From Gemmobacter caeni (lineage in GTDB: Bacteria; Pseudomonadota; Alphaproteobacteria; Rhodobacterales; Rhodobacteraceae): a stretch of DNA of 64,000 nt. The DNA lies in assembly GCF_003054195.1 (NCBI RefSeq), contig NZ_QBKP01000008.1:1-64000 (forward strand), in the 5' to 3' direction. Numbering within the stretch: position 1 is the first letter of the stretch; the number at the start of each line of letters is the position of its first letter. A program made the translations under genes and the position numbers. The notes beneath the pieces were generated by a model, which did no database searches, had not been told where the DNA came from, and saw only the letters and a list, made by a program, of their open reading frames with translations. Below, piece by piece: positions 44,711-54,188 of this stretch.

Positions 44711-45655
44711 ATGCGTCTCAAGGTCGCGTTTCAGATGGACCCCATCGGGTCGGTGAACATCGACGCGGACAGTTCGTTCCGTATTGCGCTGGAAGCGCAG
44801 GCTCGCGGACACGAGCTGTTTTTCTACACGCCCGACAATCTCGCCTTCGTCGAGGGGCGGGTGATGGCGCGCGGCTTCCCCATCGAATTGCGGCGTGAAC
44901 TCGGCAATCACGTCAGCTACGGCGCGGAAACCGAGGTTGATCTTGCTGATTTCGATGTGGTCTGGTTACGGCAAGATCCGCCGTTCGACATGGGCTATAT
45001 CACCACCACGCATCTGCTGGAGATGATCCATCCGAAAACTCTGGTGGTGAATGATCCGTTCTGGGTGCGCAACAGCCCCGATAAGCTTTTGGTTTTGCGT
45101 TTCCCGGAATTGACGCCGCCGACCGCCATTGCGCGCGATCTGCGGACGATCCGCGCCTTCAAGGAAAAGCATGGCGACATCATCCTGAAGCCACTTTACG
45201 GCAACGGAGGGGCGGGCGTGTTCCGGCTTGACCCGAATGACCGCAATCTTGCTTCGCTGCACGAGCTGTTCACTTCGATGAGCCGCGAGCCGATGATCGT
45301 GCAGAAATTCCTGCCTGCCGTCTCCCGGGGCGACAAGCGGGTGATTCTGGTCGATGGCGAGCCGGTGGGCGCGATCAACCGGGTGCCGCAGGCCGGGGAG
45401 ACGCGGTCCAACATGCATGTCGGCGGTCGCCCCGAGAAGGTGGGCCTGACAGAGCGCGATCTGGAGATCTGTCGCACCATCGGCCCGGTCCTGAAGGAAA
45501 AGGGGCAGGTTTTCGTGGGCATTGATGTGATCGGCGACTGGCTGACAGAGATCAACGTGACCTCGCCCACCGGCATTCAGGAACTGGAGCGGTTTGACGG
45601 CACCAATACCGCTGCCCGCATCTGGGAAGTGATCGAAGCGAAACGCGGGGCGTAA
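44711..45655 (+). CDS. gshB: Glutathione synthase
   Basis: 314 residues, ATP-grasp fold. Start [20 protein letters not shown], then [16 protein letters not shown], the [14 protein letters not shown] glycine loop and [20 protein letters not shown] with the metal ligands. It adds glycine to gamma-glutamylcysteine. AGGAGG precedes the ATG. Convergent with comM. Confidence 0.93.
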   Translation: MRLKVAFQMDPIGSVNIDADSSFRIALEAQARGHELFFYTPDNLAFVEGRVMARGFPIELRRELGNHVSYGAETEVDLADFDVVWLRQDPPFDMGYITTTHLLEMIHPKTLVVNDPFWVRNSPDKLLVLRFPELTPPTAIARDLRTIRAFKEKHGDIILKPLYGNGGAGVFRLDPNDRNLASLHELFTSMSREPMIVQKFLPAVSRGDKRVILVDGEPVGAINRVPQAGETRSNMHVGGRPEKVGLTERDLEICRTIGPVLKEKGQVFVGIDVIGDWLTEINVTSPTGIQELERFDGTNTAARIWEVIEAKRGA

Positions 45656-45666
45656 TCGCAGGTGCG

Positions 45667-47187
45667 TCAGGCGGATGTGCGGTTGGCCAATGAGAGTCGG
45701 AAGCTGACCGCCTCTGCCACATGGGGGCTGCGGACTTGCGGCTCTTCCGCCAGATCGGCAATGGTGCGCGCCACTCGCAGAATGCGGTGATAGGCGCGCG
45801 CTGACAGGCCGAAACGCTCGGCGACGCGGTTCAGCAGCGCGCGACCCTCGGCATCGGGCGTGGCGATTTCCTCCAGCAGGCGGCCCTCTGCATCGGCATT
45901 CACCCGCAGGCCCGGATGGCCGGCAAAGCGGCGCGTCTGTAGGGCGCGGGCCGCGGCCACCCGCGCGGCTACCGTCGCCGAATCATCCCCCGAGGCCGGC
46001 AGGTCGAGGTCTGTGAAAGCCACAGGGGGCACGTCGACCCGCAGGTCGAACCTGTCCATCAACGGGCCGGATATGCGGCCAAGATAATCCTCGCCGCAAC
46101 CGGGAACACGGGCACAGGCGCGCGCCGGGTCGCTGAGATAGCCGCATTTGCAGGGGTTGGCGGCCGCGACCAGCAGGAAACGGCTGGGGTAACGGATATG
46201 CGCATTGGCGCGAGCCACAACCACATCGCCGGTTTCGATGGGCTGGCGCAGGGTTTCCAGCACGGCGCGGGGAAATTCGGGCAACTCGTCCAGAAACAGC
46301 ACCCCGTTATGCGCAAGGCTGATCTCTCCCGGTTTCGCGCCGCGTCCGCCACCGACGATGGCGGCCATCGAAGCGGTGTGATGTGGTTCGCGGAAGGGGC
46401 GTTCACGCGAGATGCCACCATCGCCCAGAAGTCCCGCAAGCGAGTGGATCATCGAGGTTTCCAGCGCCTCGGCGGCGGAAAGCGGCGGCAGGATGCCGGG
46501 CATCCGGGCCGCCAGCATGGATTTTCCCGAACCCGGTGTGCCGACCATCATCATGTGATGTCGCCCGGCAGCGGCGATTTCCAGCGCGCGTTTCGCCCGT
46601 TGCTGCCCCTTCACATCGCGCAGGTCACGGGTCTGGGGCGGGCGGGCGATCTCGCCTGCCTCGGCCGGGGTGATCGCGCTTTGTCCGGTGAAATGCCGCA
46701 CCACCTGATCCAGTGCTCCGGCGCCCAGAACCTGCGTGGCACCCACCCATGCGGCTTCGGCGCCGCAGGCCCGCGGGCAGACCAGCTTTCGGTCGGCTTC
46801 GGCTGCGGCCATCGCGGCGGGCAGGGCGCCAACCACAGGCACCAGCCGCCCGTCGAGCGACAGTTCTCCCAGCGAGACCACCTGTTCAACCTCATCGCGT
46901 GGCAGGATTTCCAGCGCAGCCAGAAGCGCCACCGCGATGGGCAGATCGAAATGCGAGCCTTCCTTGGGCAGATCGGCGGGCGAAAGGTTCACCGTGATCC
47001 GCTTTGACGGCAGGGCAATCGACATGGTCGCCAGCGCGGCCCGCACCCGTTCCTTGGCTTCGGACACCGCCTTGTCGGGCAGGCCCACGACCGAGAAGGA
47101 GGGCAGGCCCGCCGCCACGGCGCATTGCACCTCGACCATGCGGGCCTCGACCCCTTCGAAGGCGACGGTAAAGGTGCGCGCGACCAT
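45667..47187 (-). CDS. comM: YifB/ComM-family AAA+ ATPase
   Basis: 506 residues. The N-terminal ChlI/Lon-protease-like domain starts ARTFTVAFEGVEARMVEVQ. The AAA+ core has Walker A GTPGSGKSML, the NGVLFLDELPEF Walker B and the four-Cys zinc element in AANPCKCGYLSDPARAC. ComM is a hexameric helicase that extends branches during natural transformation; in non-competent species it is a general recombination helper. It converges with gshB. Confidence 0.92.
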   Translation of the reverse strand: MVARTFTVAFEGVEARMVEVQCAVAAGLPSFSVVGLPDKAVSEAKERVRAALATMSIALPSKRITVNLSPADLPKEGSHFDLPIAVALLAALEILPRDEVEQVVSLGELSLDGRLVPVVGALPAAMAAAEADRKLVCPRACGAEAAWVGATQVLGAGALDQVVRHFTGQSAITPAEAGEIARPPQTRDLRDVKGQQRAKRALEIAAAGRHHMMMVGTPGSGKSMLAARMPGILPPLSAAEALETSMIHSLAGLLGDGGISRERPFREPHHTASMAAIVGGGRGAKPGEISLAHNGVLFLDELPEFPRAVLETLRQPIETGDVVVARANAHIRYPSRFLLVAAANPCKCGYLSDPARACARVPGCGEDYLGRISGPLMDRFDLRVDVPPVAFTDLDLPASGDDSATVAARVAAARALQTRRFAGHPGLRVNADAEGRLLEEIATPDAEGRALLNRVAERFGLSARAYHRILRVARTIADLAEEPQVRSPHVAEAVSFRLSLANRTSA

Positions 47188-47230
47188 GCTCTGCCCCGTT
47201 CAGCTTCGTTAACGGGTAGAGGCGAATGGT

Positions 47231-48109
47231 TTACGAACGGTAAATGGCCATGAAGGCGGGCCAGGCCTCCGGGTCTGCTGCGGTCTTGTCGCGGCAGAAG
47301 ACATTGCAGAAGCCAAAACGCCGTCCCTCCAGTTCAAGCGCATGGGTCACCGGCTTGCCGGAATAGGGGCAGGTGGTGTTTTCGGCGGTGGCTCCCTCGA
47401 CCGCGCGGGCAGGCAACACAGCCGGGCCGGGCCAGGCGCGTTGTGGCCAGTCGCGGCGGTAGAAGGGCTGATCGGCTCCGTCCACCATACCCATTGCGCG
47501 CCAGCGGCGGAAGGCGGGGTGGGCCAGATGCGCGGCGACATAGGCAGACGCCTGTGCGCCGACCGGCAGGTTATAGGTGGCAATGCGGGTGGCGACAGGT
47601 GCAAAGAAGACGTCCGCCGCCGAATAATTGCCGCAAAGCCAGTCGCCTGTTGCGCCGGTTTCCCGCCGCGCCCAGGCCCAGATCTGTTGCAGCCGCTCCA
47701 GATCGGCCAGAACCTCGGGCAGTGGTTCGCAGGTCTCGTAGGAGATGCGCAAGTTCATCGGACAATGGCCGCGCAGGGCGGTGAAACCTGCGTGCATCTC
47801 GGCTGCAAGCGCGCGTGCCACGGCGCGGGCGCGAGGGTCCGCAGGCCAGTGCCCGGCTTCGGGATGCCGGCTGGCGAGTTCTTCGGCGATGGCAAGGCTT
47901 TCGGCCACGACCACCCCCTCGGGCATGCGCACGGCGGGCACGGTGCGGGCAGGGGCGAATTGCGCCAGAAGCGCCGGAAATTCATCGGTATAAAGCCGGG
48001 CGCGGTGCAGGTTGCAGGGCAGGCCGAACGCCTCGAACAACAGCCAGCCGCGGAGCGACCAACTGGAATAGGCGCGGTCGCCAATGGCAAGATCATAGGG
48101 GGCGGTCAT
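47231..48109 (-). CDS. Glutathione S-transferase with C-terminal Cys-rich domain
   Basis: 292 residues. The thioredoxin-fold part (RAYSSWSLRGWLLFEAFGL, with ARTVPAVRMPEG) and an all-helical GST domain fill the first ~225. The tail (~240-292) has CPYSGKPV with Cys247, then GFCNVFCRDKT with Cys268 and Cys272, resembling the YHS/TRASH knuckles that bind metal. The combination is unusual for GSTs. Conjugation substrate unknown. A fourth ligand is not obvious, although Cys117, Cys127 and Cys159 lie elsewhere in the chain. Confidence 0.83.
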   Translation of the reverse strand: MTAPYDLAIGDRAYSSWSLRGWLLFEAFGLPCNLHRARLYTDEFPALLAQFAPARTVPAVRMPEGVVVAESLAIAEELASRHPEAGHWPADPRARAVARALAAEMHAGFTALRGHCPMNLRISYETCEPLPEVLADLERLQQIWAWARRETGATGDWLCGNYSAADVFFAPVATRIATYNLPVGAQASAYVAAHLAHPAFRRWRAMGMVDGADQPFYRRDWPQRAWPGPAVLPARAVEGATAENTTCPYSGKPVTHALELEGRRFGFCNVFCRDKTAADPEAWPAFMAIYRS

Positions 48110-48182
48110 GAAATGCTCCGTGTTTTCCAGAGCCTAGCGCGCGAAGGTCAGGCGGGGAAACGAAACTCTGTCGGGAGATACA

Positions 48183-48758
48183 TCACGGAATGTGATTGAT
48201 CGTCTCGGCCCGCCAGCGCCGGTTGTCGAAGCTGAGGCAGGTCACAGATAAAGGGTCAATCCGGTGTCCCAATGCTTCGGAAGGCGCCTCGTCCAGCGCC
48301 AGTGCCAGCCGGGTCAGGATGACCCCCATATGCGCCACGATGACAAGATCGGGCATGGCCGCCGACATCAGGGCCTGCACCGCGCCGTCAATTCGCTGCG
48401 CGGCGGCGTTCCAGCTTTCACCGCCTGGGGGCGCGATATCGCCGGGATCCTCCCAATAGGCGCGGGACAGGTCCGGGTCGCGGGCCGAAACCTCATCAAA
48501 CCGCAAGCCCTCCCATTCGCCGAAATGCAGCTCGCGCAGGTCGTCGCGGGCAGGCAGGCGGGGGCGGGACCCCGCCAGCGCATCTGCCGTGGCGCGGGCG
48601 CGCAGCAGGGTTGACGACACGACCGGCGCCGCCGCTGGCAGATAGGCGTCCAGCCGGGCAATGGCTGCGATATCCGACAGATCGGCGGGCACATCCCGCC
48701 AGCCGCAGAAGGCGCGCTCATGCGTCGGTCCGTGCCGGACCCACCAAAGCCGCTTCAT
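48183..48758 (-). CDS. Histidine phosphatase family protein (alpha-ribazole phosphatase-like)
   Basis: 191 residues. The catalytic His is in VRHGPTHE, the Arg in STLLRARATA, Glu in HFGEWEGLRF and second His in VAHMGVILTR. It overlaps the cobU start by four bases; the pairing suggests a CobC-like alpha-ribazole phosphatase in cobalamin nucleotide loop assembly, though sequence alone does not exclude other phosphatases of this superfamily. Confidence 0.83.
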   Translation of the reverse strand: MKRLWWVRHGPTHERAFCGWRDVPADLSDIAAIARLDAYLPAAAPVVSSTLLRARATADALAGSRPRLPARDDLRELHFGEWEGLRFDEVSARDPDLSRAYWEDPGDIAPPGGESWNAAAQRIDGAVQALMSAAMPDLVIVAHMGVILTRLALALDEAPSEALGHRIDPLSVTCLSFDNRRWRAETINHIP

Positions 48759-49303
48759 GGCAGTTGTCCCTTCAGCACCACCGGCAGCCCGGCGATGACG
48801 GCAACGGCCAGACCGGCCGCCTCGGCGAGCCGCTGGTTCAGGCGCCCCTGTTCATCGCGAAAGCGCCGCGCCAGCGCGTTTTCCGGCACGATCGACCAGC
48901 CGACCTCGTTGCTGACAACGACGACCGGCGCCGCGCAGGCGGTCAGTGCGGCCAGCAACCGTGCGGCCTCTGCCGCCAGATCAGCCTCCGCCAGCATGCG
49001 GTTGCTCAGCCAGAGGGTCGCGCAATCGACGAGCACGACCGATCCTGCCGCCACCGCCGCCACCGCCTCGGGCAGATCATGCGGCGCCTCGACGGTGTGC
49101 CAGTCCGCGCCGCGGTCAAGGCGGTGCGTGGCGATGCGGTCGCGCATCTCGTCATCCCAGGCCTGCGCCGTGGCGATATAGGTGCGGGGAAGGCCGGTCT
49201 GCCGGACCAGCCGCTCCGCAAATCGTGACTTGCCGGAACGGGAACCGCCCAGCACGATCGAAAGTTGTGGCAGGGATAGTTGTTTTGTTTGTGATCCGAT
49301 CAC
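48755..49303 (-). CDS. cobU: Adenosylcobinamide kinase/adenosylcobinamide-phosphate guanylyltransferase
   Basis: 182 residues. P-loop GGSRSGKSRFAERLV, then RTYIATAQAWDDEMRDRIATH with the covalent-GMP His, VDCATLWLSNRML and VVVSNEVGWSIVPENALARRFRDE. It phosphorylates and guanylates cobinamide for B12. No other cob gene lies in the window, so it belongs to a dispersed set or to salvage. Confidence 0.92.
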   Translation of the reverse strand: MIGSQTKQLSLPQLSIVLGGSRSGKSRFAERLVRQTGLPRTYIATAQAWDDEMRDRIATHRLDRGADWHTVEAPHDLPEAVAAVAAGSVVLVDCATLWLSNRMLAEADLAAEAARLLAALTACAAPVVVVSNEVGWSIVPENALARRFRDEQGRLNQRLAEAAGLAVAVIAGLPVVLKGQLP

Positions 49304-49320
49304 CGGCTTGCCTCGTATCC
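49292..49320 (+). promoter_or_regulatory. Possible RpoE-type promoter of rpoH2
   Basis: TGATCC at 49292-49297 matches the -35 element I recall for Rhodobacter sphaeroides RpoE targets. TATCC at 49316-49320, 18 bases later, would be a weak -10 element (TAAGA in known examples). The distance to the rpoH2 ATG (about 48 bp) fits. In R. sphaeroides rpoHII is under RpoE control in response to singlet oxygen. The -35 hexamer overlaps the first codons of divergent cobU. Confidence 0.4.
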
Positions 49321-49368
49321 CTGGTATCCGGCGACACAGATCACACCGGGCACCGACGGGGGAATGTC

Positions 49369-50232
49369 ATGGCGCTTGACGGATATACACATCAACGCTT
49401 GTCCCGCCAAGCGATGCGGGCAGAGCTGTTGGACGCAGAGACGGAATCGCAGCTGGCACGGGCCTGGCGCGATGAGCGCGATCAGGCCGCGCTGAACCGG
49501 CTGATCCACGCTTACATGAGGCTTGCGATTTCCATGGCGGCAAAGTTCCGTCGGTATGGTACGCCGATGAACGATCTGATCCAGACGGCATCGCTGGGCC
49601 TGATGAAGGCGGCCGACAAATTCGACCCGGATCGCGGCGTGCGCTTTTCAACCTATGCCGTGTGGTGGGTCAAAGCGGAATTGCAGGAGCATGTGATGCG
49701 CGACTGGTCGCTGGTGCGCACCGGCTCCACCTCGGGGCAGAAGACGCTGTTCTTCAATCTTGCGCGCGTGCGGTCGCGGCTGGACCGCGAACTGGGGCAG
49801 CCCGGCCCCGTCGCGCTGCGTGCGGCGGTGGCGGCAGAACTTGGCGTCTCGCTCGGCGATGTGGAGATGATGGAGGCCCGCCTGTCGGGGGGCGATTTCT
49901 CGTTGAATGCCGTGCAGGCGGGCGAAGGCGAGGGCCGCGAATGGGTGGACCTGCTGGAAGACGATGCGCCCCGTCCTGCTGAAACCGTTGAAGCGGCCCA
50001 TGATCTTGAAATCCTGCGCGGCTGGCTGTCGGATGCGCTGAATGGCCTTTCCCCGCGCGAGCGGCTGATCGTGACCGAGCGCCAACTGCGCGCACCGGGG
50101 CGCACGCTGGAAAGCCTGGGGCAGGAACTTGGCCTGTCGAAAGAACGTGTGCGCCAGATCGAGGCAGCGGCCCATGGCAAGCTGCGGGTCGCGCTGGAAA
50201 CCGGGGCGCCAGGGATTGCTGATCTGCTTTAG
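49369..50232 (+). CDS. rpoH2: RNA polymerase sigma-32 factor, RpoH2 type
   Basis: 287 residues. Regions 2.1-2.4 read AYMRLAISMAAKFRRYG, PMNDLIQTASLGLMKAADKF and GVRFSTYAVWWVKAELQEHV, and region 4 has LGLSKERVRQIEAAAHG. The start MALDGYTHQRLSRQAM and the NWSLVRTGSTS-type segment here as DWSLVRTGSTSGQKTLFF mark the RpoH2 branch of Rhodobacterales, which handles heat and photooxidative stress. GGGGGA precedes the ATG. Stop codons of this gene and of the esterase overlap. Confidence 0.88.
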   Translation: MALDGYTHQRLSRQAMRAELLDAETESQLARAWRDERDQAALNRLIHAYMRLAISMAAKFRRYGTPMNDLIQTASLGLMKAADKFDPDRGVRFSTYAVWWVKAELQEHVMRDWSLVRTGSTSGQKTLFFNLARVRSRLDRELGQPGPVALRAAVAAELGVSLGDVEMMEARLSGGDFSLNAVQAGEGEGREWVDLLEDDAPRPAETVEAAHDLEILRGWLSDALNGLSPRERLIVTERQLRAPGRTLESLGQELGLSKERVRQIEAAAHGKLRVALETGAPGIADLL

Positions 50233-50864
50233 GGTTTGGCGCGGGCAATCAGGGCCAGAACCTCTGGCCCCAGCGTCGCAACGATCTTGTCCACTCCTTC
50301 GGCATTAGGGTGAATCCCGTCCCCCTGCATCAGCCCGCGCAGTGCCGCCGGATCATGGCTGCCCAGCCCGGCCATGAAATCCGGCACCAGAAGCGTGTCG
50401 TATTTCGCCGCCAGATCAGGATAGATCGCATCGAATTCGGCCTTCCATTCGGGGCCGAAATTCGCAGGGCCCGGCAGGCCGATCAGAAGGACGGGCAGAT
50501 TGCGTGCCTGCGCTTTGGCAAGAATCGCGTCCAGATTCGCCCGTGTCGTCGCCGGGTCCAGACCGCGCAGCAGATCATTTCCCCCCAGCGTCACGATCAG
50601 CGCATCAGTTTCCGGCGTCAGCGACCAGTCGAGCCGCGCCAGCCCGCCCGCCGTCGTATCGCCCGACACGCCCGCGTTCACCACCACCGCGTCGCTGCCC
50701 TGTGCCCTGAGCCAGCCCTGCAATTGCGGCACCAGCCCCTCGCCCTCCGGCAGGCCATAGCCTGCGGTCAGGCTGTCCCCCAGCGCAACCACGGTCACAG
50801 GTTCGGCACCTGCGGGCAGAACCGTCATCGCAACTATCGGCAAGGCTTTGCAAAATCGCACCAC
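50229..50864 (-). CDS. SGNH-hydrolase arylesterase/thioesterase I (TesA-like), exported
   Basis: 211 residues from the GTG at 50862-50864 (GGGA upstream, weak); GTG 50861 or ATG 50828 are alternatives. A signal peptide (ALPIVAMTVLPAGAEP) precedes VVALGDSLTAGYGLP with the Ser nucleophile, SGDTTAGGLARLDW, LGGNDLLRGL and DGIHPNAEG with the Asp-His pair. TesA-type enzymes are periplasmic and cleave esters and thioesters. It is divergent from the ABC ATPase gene, the same order as tesA-ybbA in E. coli. Confidence 0.85.
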   Translation of the reverse strand: MVRFCKALPIVAMTVLPAGAEPVTVVALGDSLTAGYGLPEGEGLVPQLQGWLRAQGSDAVVVNAGVSGDTTAGGLARLDWSLTPETDALIVTLGGNDLLRGLDPATTRANLDAILAKAQARNLPVLLIGLPGPANFGPEWKAEFDAIYPDLAAKYDTLLVPDFMAGLGSHDPAALRGLMQGDGIHPNAEGVDKIVATLGPEVLALIARAKP

Positions 50865-50907
50865 CGTCCCATATCCAACCGAGGCAGACAGGCAAGAGGC
50901 GAAGCGG

Positions 50908-51609
50908 ATGACGGTCAGCGGCATGGGCGATCCCATTCTGGTGTTGCAAGGGGCGGGTCTTACCCTGAACGGAAATGCGGGCGCGGTCGAGATTCTCAAG
51001 GGCATCTCACTGACGGTTGATCGGGGTGAGACGCTGGGTCTGATCGGCCCCTCCGGCTCGGGAAAATCCTCGCTTCTGATGCTGATGGGGGGGCTGGAGC
51101 GCGCGACGCAAGGGCAGGTCAGCGCGCTGGGGCAGGATCTGGGCGCGATGGACGAAGACGCGCTGGCGCGCTTTCGCCGGGGTAACATGGGCGTGGTGTT
51201 CCAGAGCTTTCACCTGATCCCGACCATGACCGCGCTGGAAAACGTGGCCGTGCCGCTGGAGCTTGCCGGCGCCCGTGACGCTTTTGACCGGGCTGAGGCC
51301 GAGTTGCGCGCCGTGGGCCTTGGCCACCGGCTTGATCACTACCCGGCCCAGATGTCGGGGGGCGAGCAGCAGCGCGTGGCGCTGGCGCGCGCTGCTGCAC
51401 CCCGTCCGGCGATCCTGCTGGCAGATGAGCCGACCGGCAATCTGGACGGGGTGAATGGCGCCGCCATCATGGACATGCTGTTCGGCCTGCGCGATCGCCA
51501 TGGCGCTACGCTGGTTCTGGTGACCCATGCGCCGGAGCTGGCCGCGCGCTGTGACCGGGTGGTGCGGCTGGTGGATGGTAAAGTCGCGGATGGGCAGGTG
51601 GCGGCATGA
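50908..51609 (+). CDS. ABC exporter ATPase (YbbA-like)
   Basis: 233 residues. Walker A GPSGSGKSSLL, signature QMSGGEQQRVALARA and Walker B AILLADEPTGNLDG of the LolD/MacB type. I use ATG 50908, with GAGG nine bases upstream. Its stop overlaps the permease gene (ATGA). With the divergent TesA-like gene this reproduces the tesA-ybbA-ybbP arrangement of E. coli, whose exported substrate is unknown. Confidence 0.89.
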   Translation: MTVSGMGDPILVLQGAGLTLNGNAGAVEILKGISLTVDRGETLGLIGPSGSGKSSLLMLMGGLERATQGQVSALGQDLGAMDEDALARFRRGNMGVVFQSFHLIPTMTALENVAVPLELAGARDAFDRAEAELRAVGLGHRLDHYPAQMSGGEQQRVALARAAAPRPAILLADEPTGNLDGVNGAAIMDMLFGLRDRHGATLVLVTHAPELAARCDRVVRLVDGKVADGQVAA

Positions 51610-54116
51610 GCTGGCCTCTGGCGATCCGGCTGGCGCGGCGTGAGTTGCGCGGCGGCATCCGGGGCTTCCGCATCTTCCTCGCCTGTATCGCGCTGGGTGT
51701 CGCCGCCATCGCGGCAGTGGGCGAGTTGCGCGGCGCCATCCATGCCGGACTGGACGCGCAGGGCGCGGTTCTGCTGGGCGGCGATGCGCATATGGAATTT
51801 ACCTATCGCTACGCTGATGAAGACGAACGCGCCTTCATGGCCGGGGCGGCCGACCGGGTGTCCGAGGTGGTGGATTTCCGTTCCATGCTGGTCGCGGGCG
51901 AGGAGCGCGGGCTGACGCAGATCACGGCAGTGGACGATCTTTACCCGCTGAAAGGTGAGGTTCTGCTGGACCCGCCGATGCCGCTGGCAGAGGCGCTGAC
52001 CCCGCGTGATGGTTTGCCCGGCGCGGTGATCGACCCGGTTCTGATGGACCGGCTGGGCCTTGCACCCGGCGCCACCGTCAAACTGGGTACACAGGCCTTT
52101 CGCGTTGCGGCGGCCCTGATCCGCCAGCCCGACAGCGCAACGGGAGGCTTTGGTCTTGGCCCGCCAACGCTGGTGCGCAGCGCCGATCTTGCGAATTCGG
52201 GCCTGCTGGTGCCCGGTGCGCTGTTCGAAACGAAATACCGGCTGGACCTGCCGCCGGGCACCGATCTGGATGCTGTGCAGGCGGCGGCCGAGTCGCGGTT
52301 CACCGACAAGGGCTTGCGCTGGCGGGACAGTCGGCGCGCCGCGCCGGGGGTGGAGCGTTTCGTGGATCGCATCGGCGCCTTTCTCGTGCTGGTGGGGCTG
52401 GCCGGGCTGGCCGTAGGCGGCGTTGGTGTTTCCGCTGCTGTGCGAGCCTGGGCCGAGGAAAAGGTGCCGGTCATCGCCACGCTGAAGACGCTGGGCGCTG
52501 AAAGCGGGCTGATCTTCCGGCTGTTTCTGGTGCAGGCAGGCGTATTGGCGGCGGTGGGGGTGGTCATCGGGCTGGCGCTGGGTGCGCTGGTGCCGGTGCT
52601 GGCCGGGCCGCTGATCGCAGGTGCTCTGCCGTTTCCGGTGGAATTTGCCGTCTATCCCGGCCCCTTGGTCGAGGCGGCCTTCTATGGCCTGATCACCGCG
52701 CTTCTGTTCACGCTCTGGCCACTGGCGCAGGTGGAACATGTGCGCGCAGCGGCGCTGTATCGCGGGGCCGGCCGGGGGGGCTGGCCTGCACCGGGCCGCA
52801 TTCTGACCATTGTGGCGCTGGCGGCCGTGCTGATCGGAGCGGCGGTCTGGTTGTCCGGCATGTGGGGCCTCGCGCTGGGCACGGCGGGCGGCGTGGCGAT
52901 GGCGCTGGGCGTGCTGGCGCTGGCGGGGCTGGCGCTGCGGCGCCTTGCGCGTGGGCTTGCGCGACGGATGCGGGGCCGCGTGGCCCTGCGCGCGGCGCTG
53001 GGCGCCATCGCCGCCCCGCGCGGCGAGGCGCTGCCGGTGGTGTTGTCGCTGGGCCTTGGCCTTTCGGTGCTGGCCGCCGTAGGGCAGATCGACGCAAATC
53101 TGCGCGCCGCCATTGACCGCGATCTGCCGACCCGCGCGCCAGCCTATTTCTTCGTGGACATCCAGCCCGACCAGATCGGCCCGTTTCTTGATCGTGTGAA
53201 CAGCGATCCGGCCATCAGCCGCGTTGAAAGCGCGCCGATGCTGCGGGGCGTGATCACACAGATCAACGGCCGCCCGGCGAAAGAAGTTGCGGGTGATCAC
53301 TGGGTGGTGCGCGGCGACCGTGGGCTGACCTATGCCGAAACCCCACCCGAGGGTACCAAGGTCGTTGCGGGTGAGTGGTGGCCCAAGGGCTATGACGGGC
53401 CGCCGCAGATCAGCTTTTCGGCTGAGGAGGCCGCCGAGATCGGACTGAAACTGGGCGACAGCATCACCGTCAACGTGCTGGGCCGCGACATCACTGCCAC
53501 CGTCACCAGCCTGCGCGCGGTGGATTTCGCCACCGGAGGCATGGGGTTCGTGATGACGATGAACCCCGGCGCGCTGGCGGGGGCGCCGCATACCCATATT
53601 GCCACGATCTACACCCCGCCGCAGGACGAGGCGCGCATCCTGCGCGATCTGGCGGGCACATGGCCGAATATCACCGCGATCCGGGTGCGGGATGCCATCG
53701 CCCGTGTCACCGAGGCGCTGGATGCCATCGCCACTGCCACTGCATGGGCGGCGGCGGCGGTGCTGGCCACCGGCTTCGTCGTGCTGATCGGTGCGGCGGC
53801 GGCAGGCGAACGCGCGCGGGTTTACGAGGCGGCGGTGCTCAAGGTGCTGGGCGCTACGCGCGGGCGCATCCTTCTCAGCTTTGCTTTGCGCGCCGGGCTG
53901 ACCGGGGCGGCGGCGGGTCTGGTCGCCATCTTCGCGGGCGGCGTCGCGGGCTGGGCGGTGATGCGTTTTGTGATGGATGCGCCCTTCACCTTCGAGCCGT
54001 GGTCGGCGCTGGCCATCGTGGCCGGGGGCGTGGGCCTGACGTTGCTCGCGGGGCTTGCCTTTGCGCTGCGGCCCCTGAGCGTGCGACCCGCACGGGTGCT
54101 GAGGACCGGAGACTGA
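51606..54116 (+). CDS. ABC exporter permease with two FtsX domains (YbbP-like)
   Basis: 836 residues. A short N-terminal segment and one helix (IFLACIALGVAAIAAVGEL) lead into a large extracytoplasmic domain, three hydrophobic helices near 255-380, a second half beginning near ALRAALGAIAAPRGEALP, another extracytoplasmic domain and three closing helices (FVVLIGAAAAGERARVYEAA). Each half has an FtsX core with E-K-V-P or R-A-R-V coupling segments. Likely exports a lipid or envelope compound with the ATPase at 50908. Confidence 0.88.
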   Translation: MSWPLAIRLARRELRGGIRGFRIFLACIALGVAAIAAVGELRGAIHAGLDAQGAVLLGGDAHMEFTYRYADEDERAFMAGAADRVSEVVDFRSMLVAGEERGLTQITAVDDLYPLKGEVLLDPPMPLAEALTPRDGLPGAVIDPVLMDRLGLAPGATVKLGTQAFRVAAALIRQPDSATGGFGLGPPTLVRSADLANSGLLVPGALFETKYRLDLPPGTDLDAVQAAAESRFTDKGLRWRDSRRAAPGVERFVDRIGAFLVLVGLAGLAVGGVGVSAAVRAWAEEKVPVIATLKTLGAESGLIFRLFLVQAGVLAAVGVVIGLALGALVPVLAGPLIAGALPFPVEFAVYPGPLVEAAFYGLITALLFTLWPLAQVEHVRAAALYRGAGRGGWPAPGRILTIVALAAVLIGAAVWLSGMWGLALGTAGGVAMALGVLALAGLALRRLARGLARRMRGRVALRAALGAIAAPRGEALPVVLSLGLGLSVLAAVGQIDANLRAAIDRDLPTRAPAYFFVDIQPDQIGPFLDRVNSDPAISRVESAPMLRGVITQINGRPAKEVAGDHWVVRGDRGLTYAETPPEGTKVVAGEWWPKGYDGPPQISFSAEEAAEIGLKLGDSITVNVLGRDITATVTSLRAVDFATGGMGFVMTMNPGALAGAPHTHIATIYTPPQDEARILRDLAGTWPNITAIRVRDAIARVTEALDAIATATAWAAAAVLATGFVVLIGAAAAGERARVYEAAVLKVLGATRGRILLSFALRAGLTGAAAGLVAIFAGGVAGWAVMRFVMDAPFTFEPWSALAIVAGGVGLTLLAGLAFALRPLSVRPARVLRTGD

Positions 54117-54188
54117 GCCGCGCGAGGCTGATATAAATCGAACACAGGCGGCAGGTCATGGCCTTCCGTCAGCCAGTATGAGGACCAG

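Noticed and set aside
51339-53597. 752-codon minus-strand frame over the ABC exporter permease
   Set aside because: Antisense shadow with low-complexity Arg/Gln/His content; the plus strand encodes a clear FtsX-type permease.
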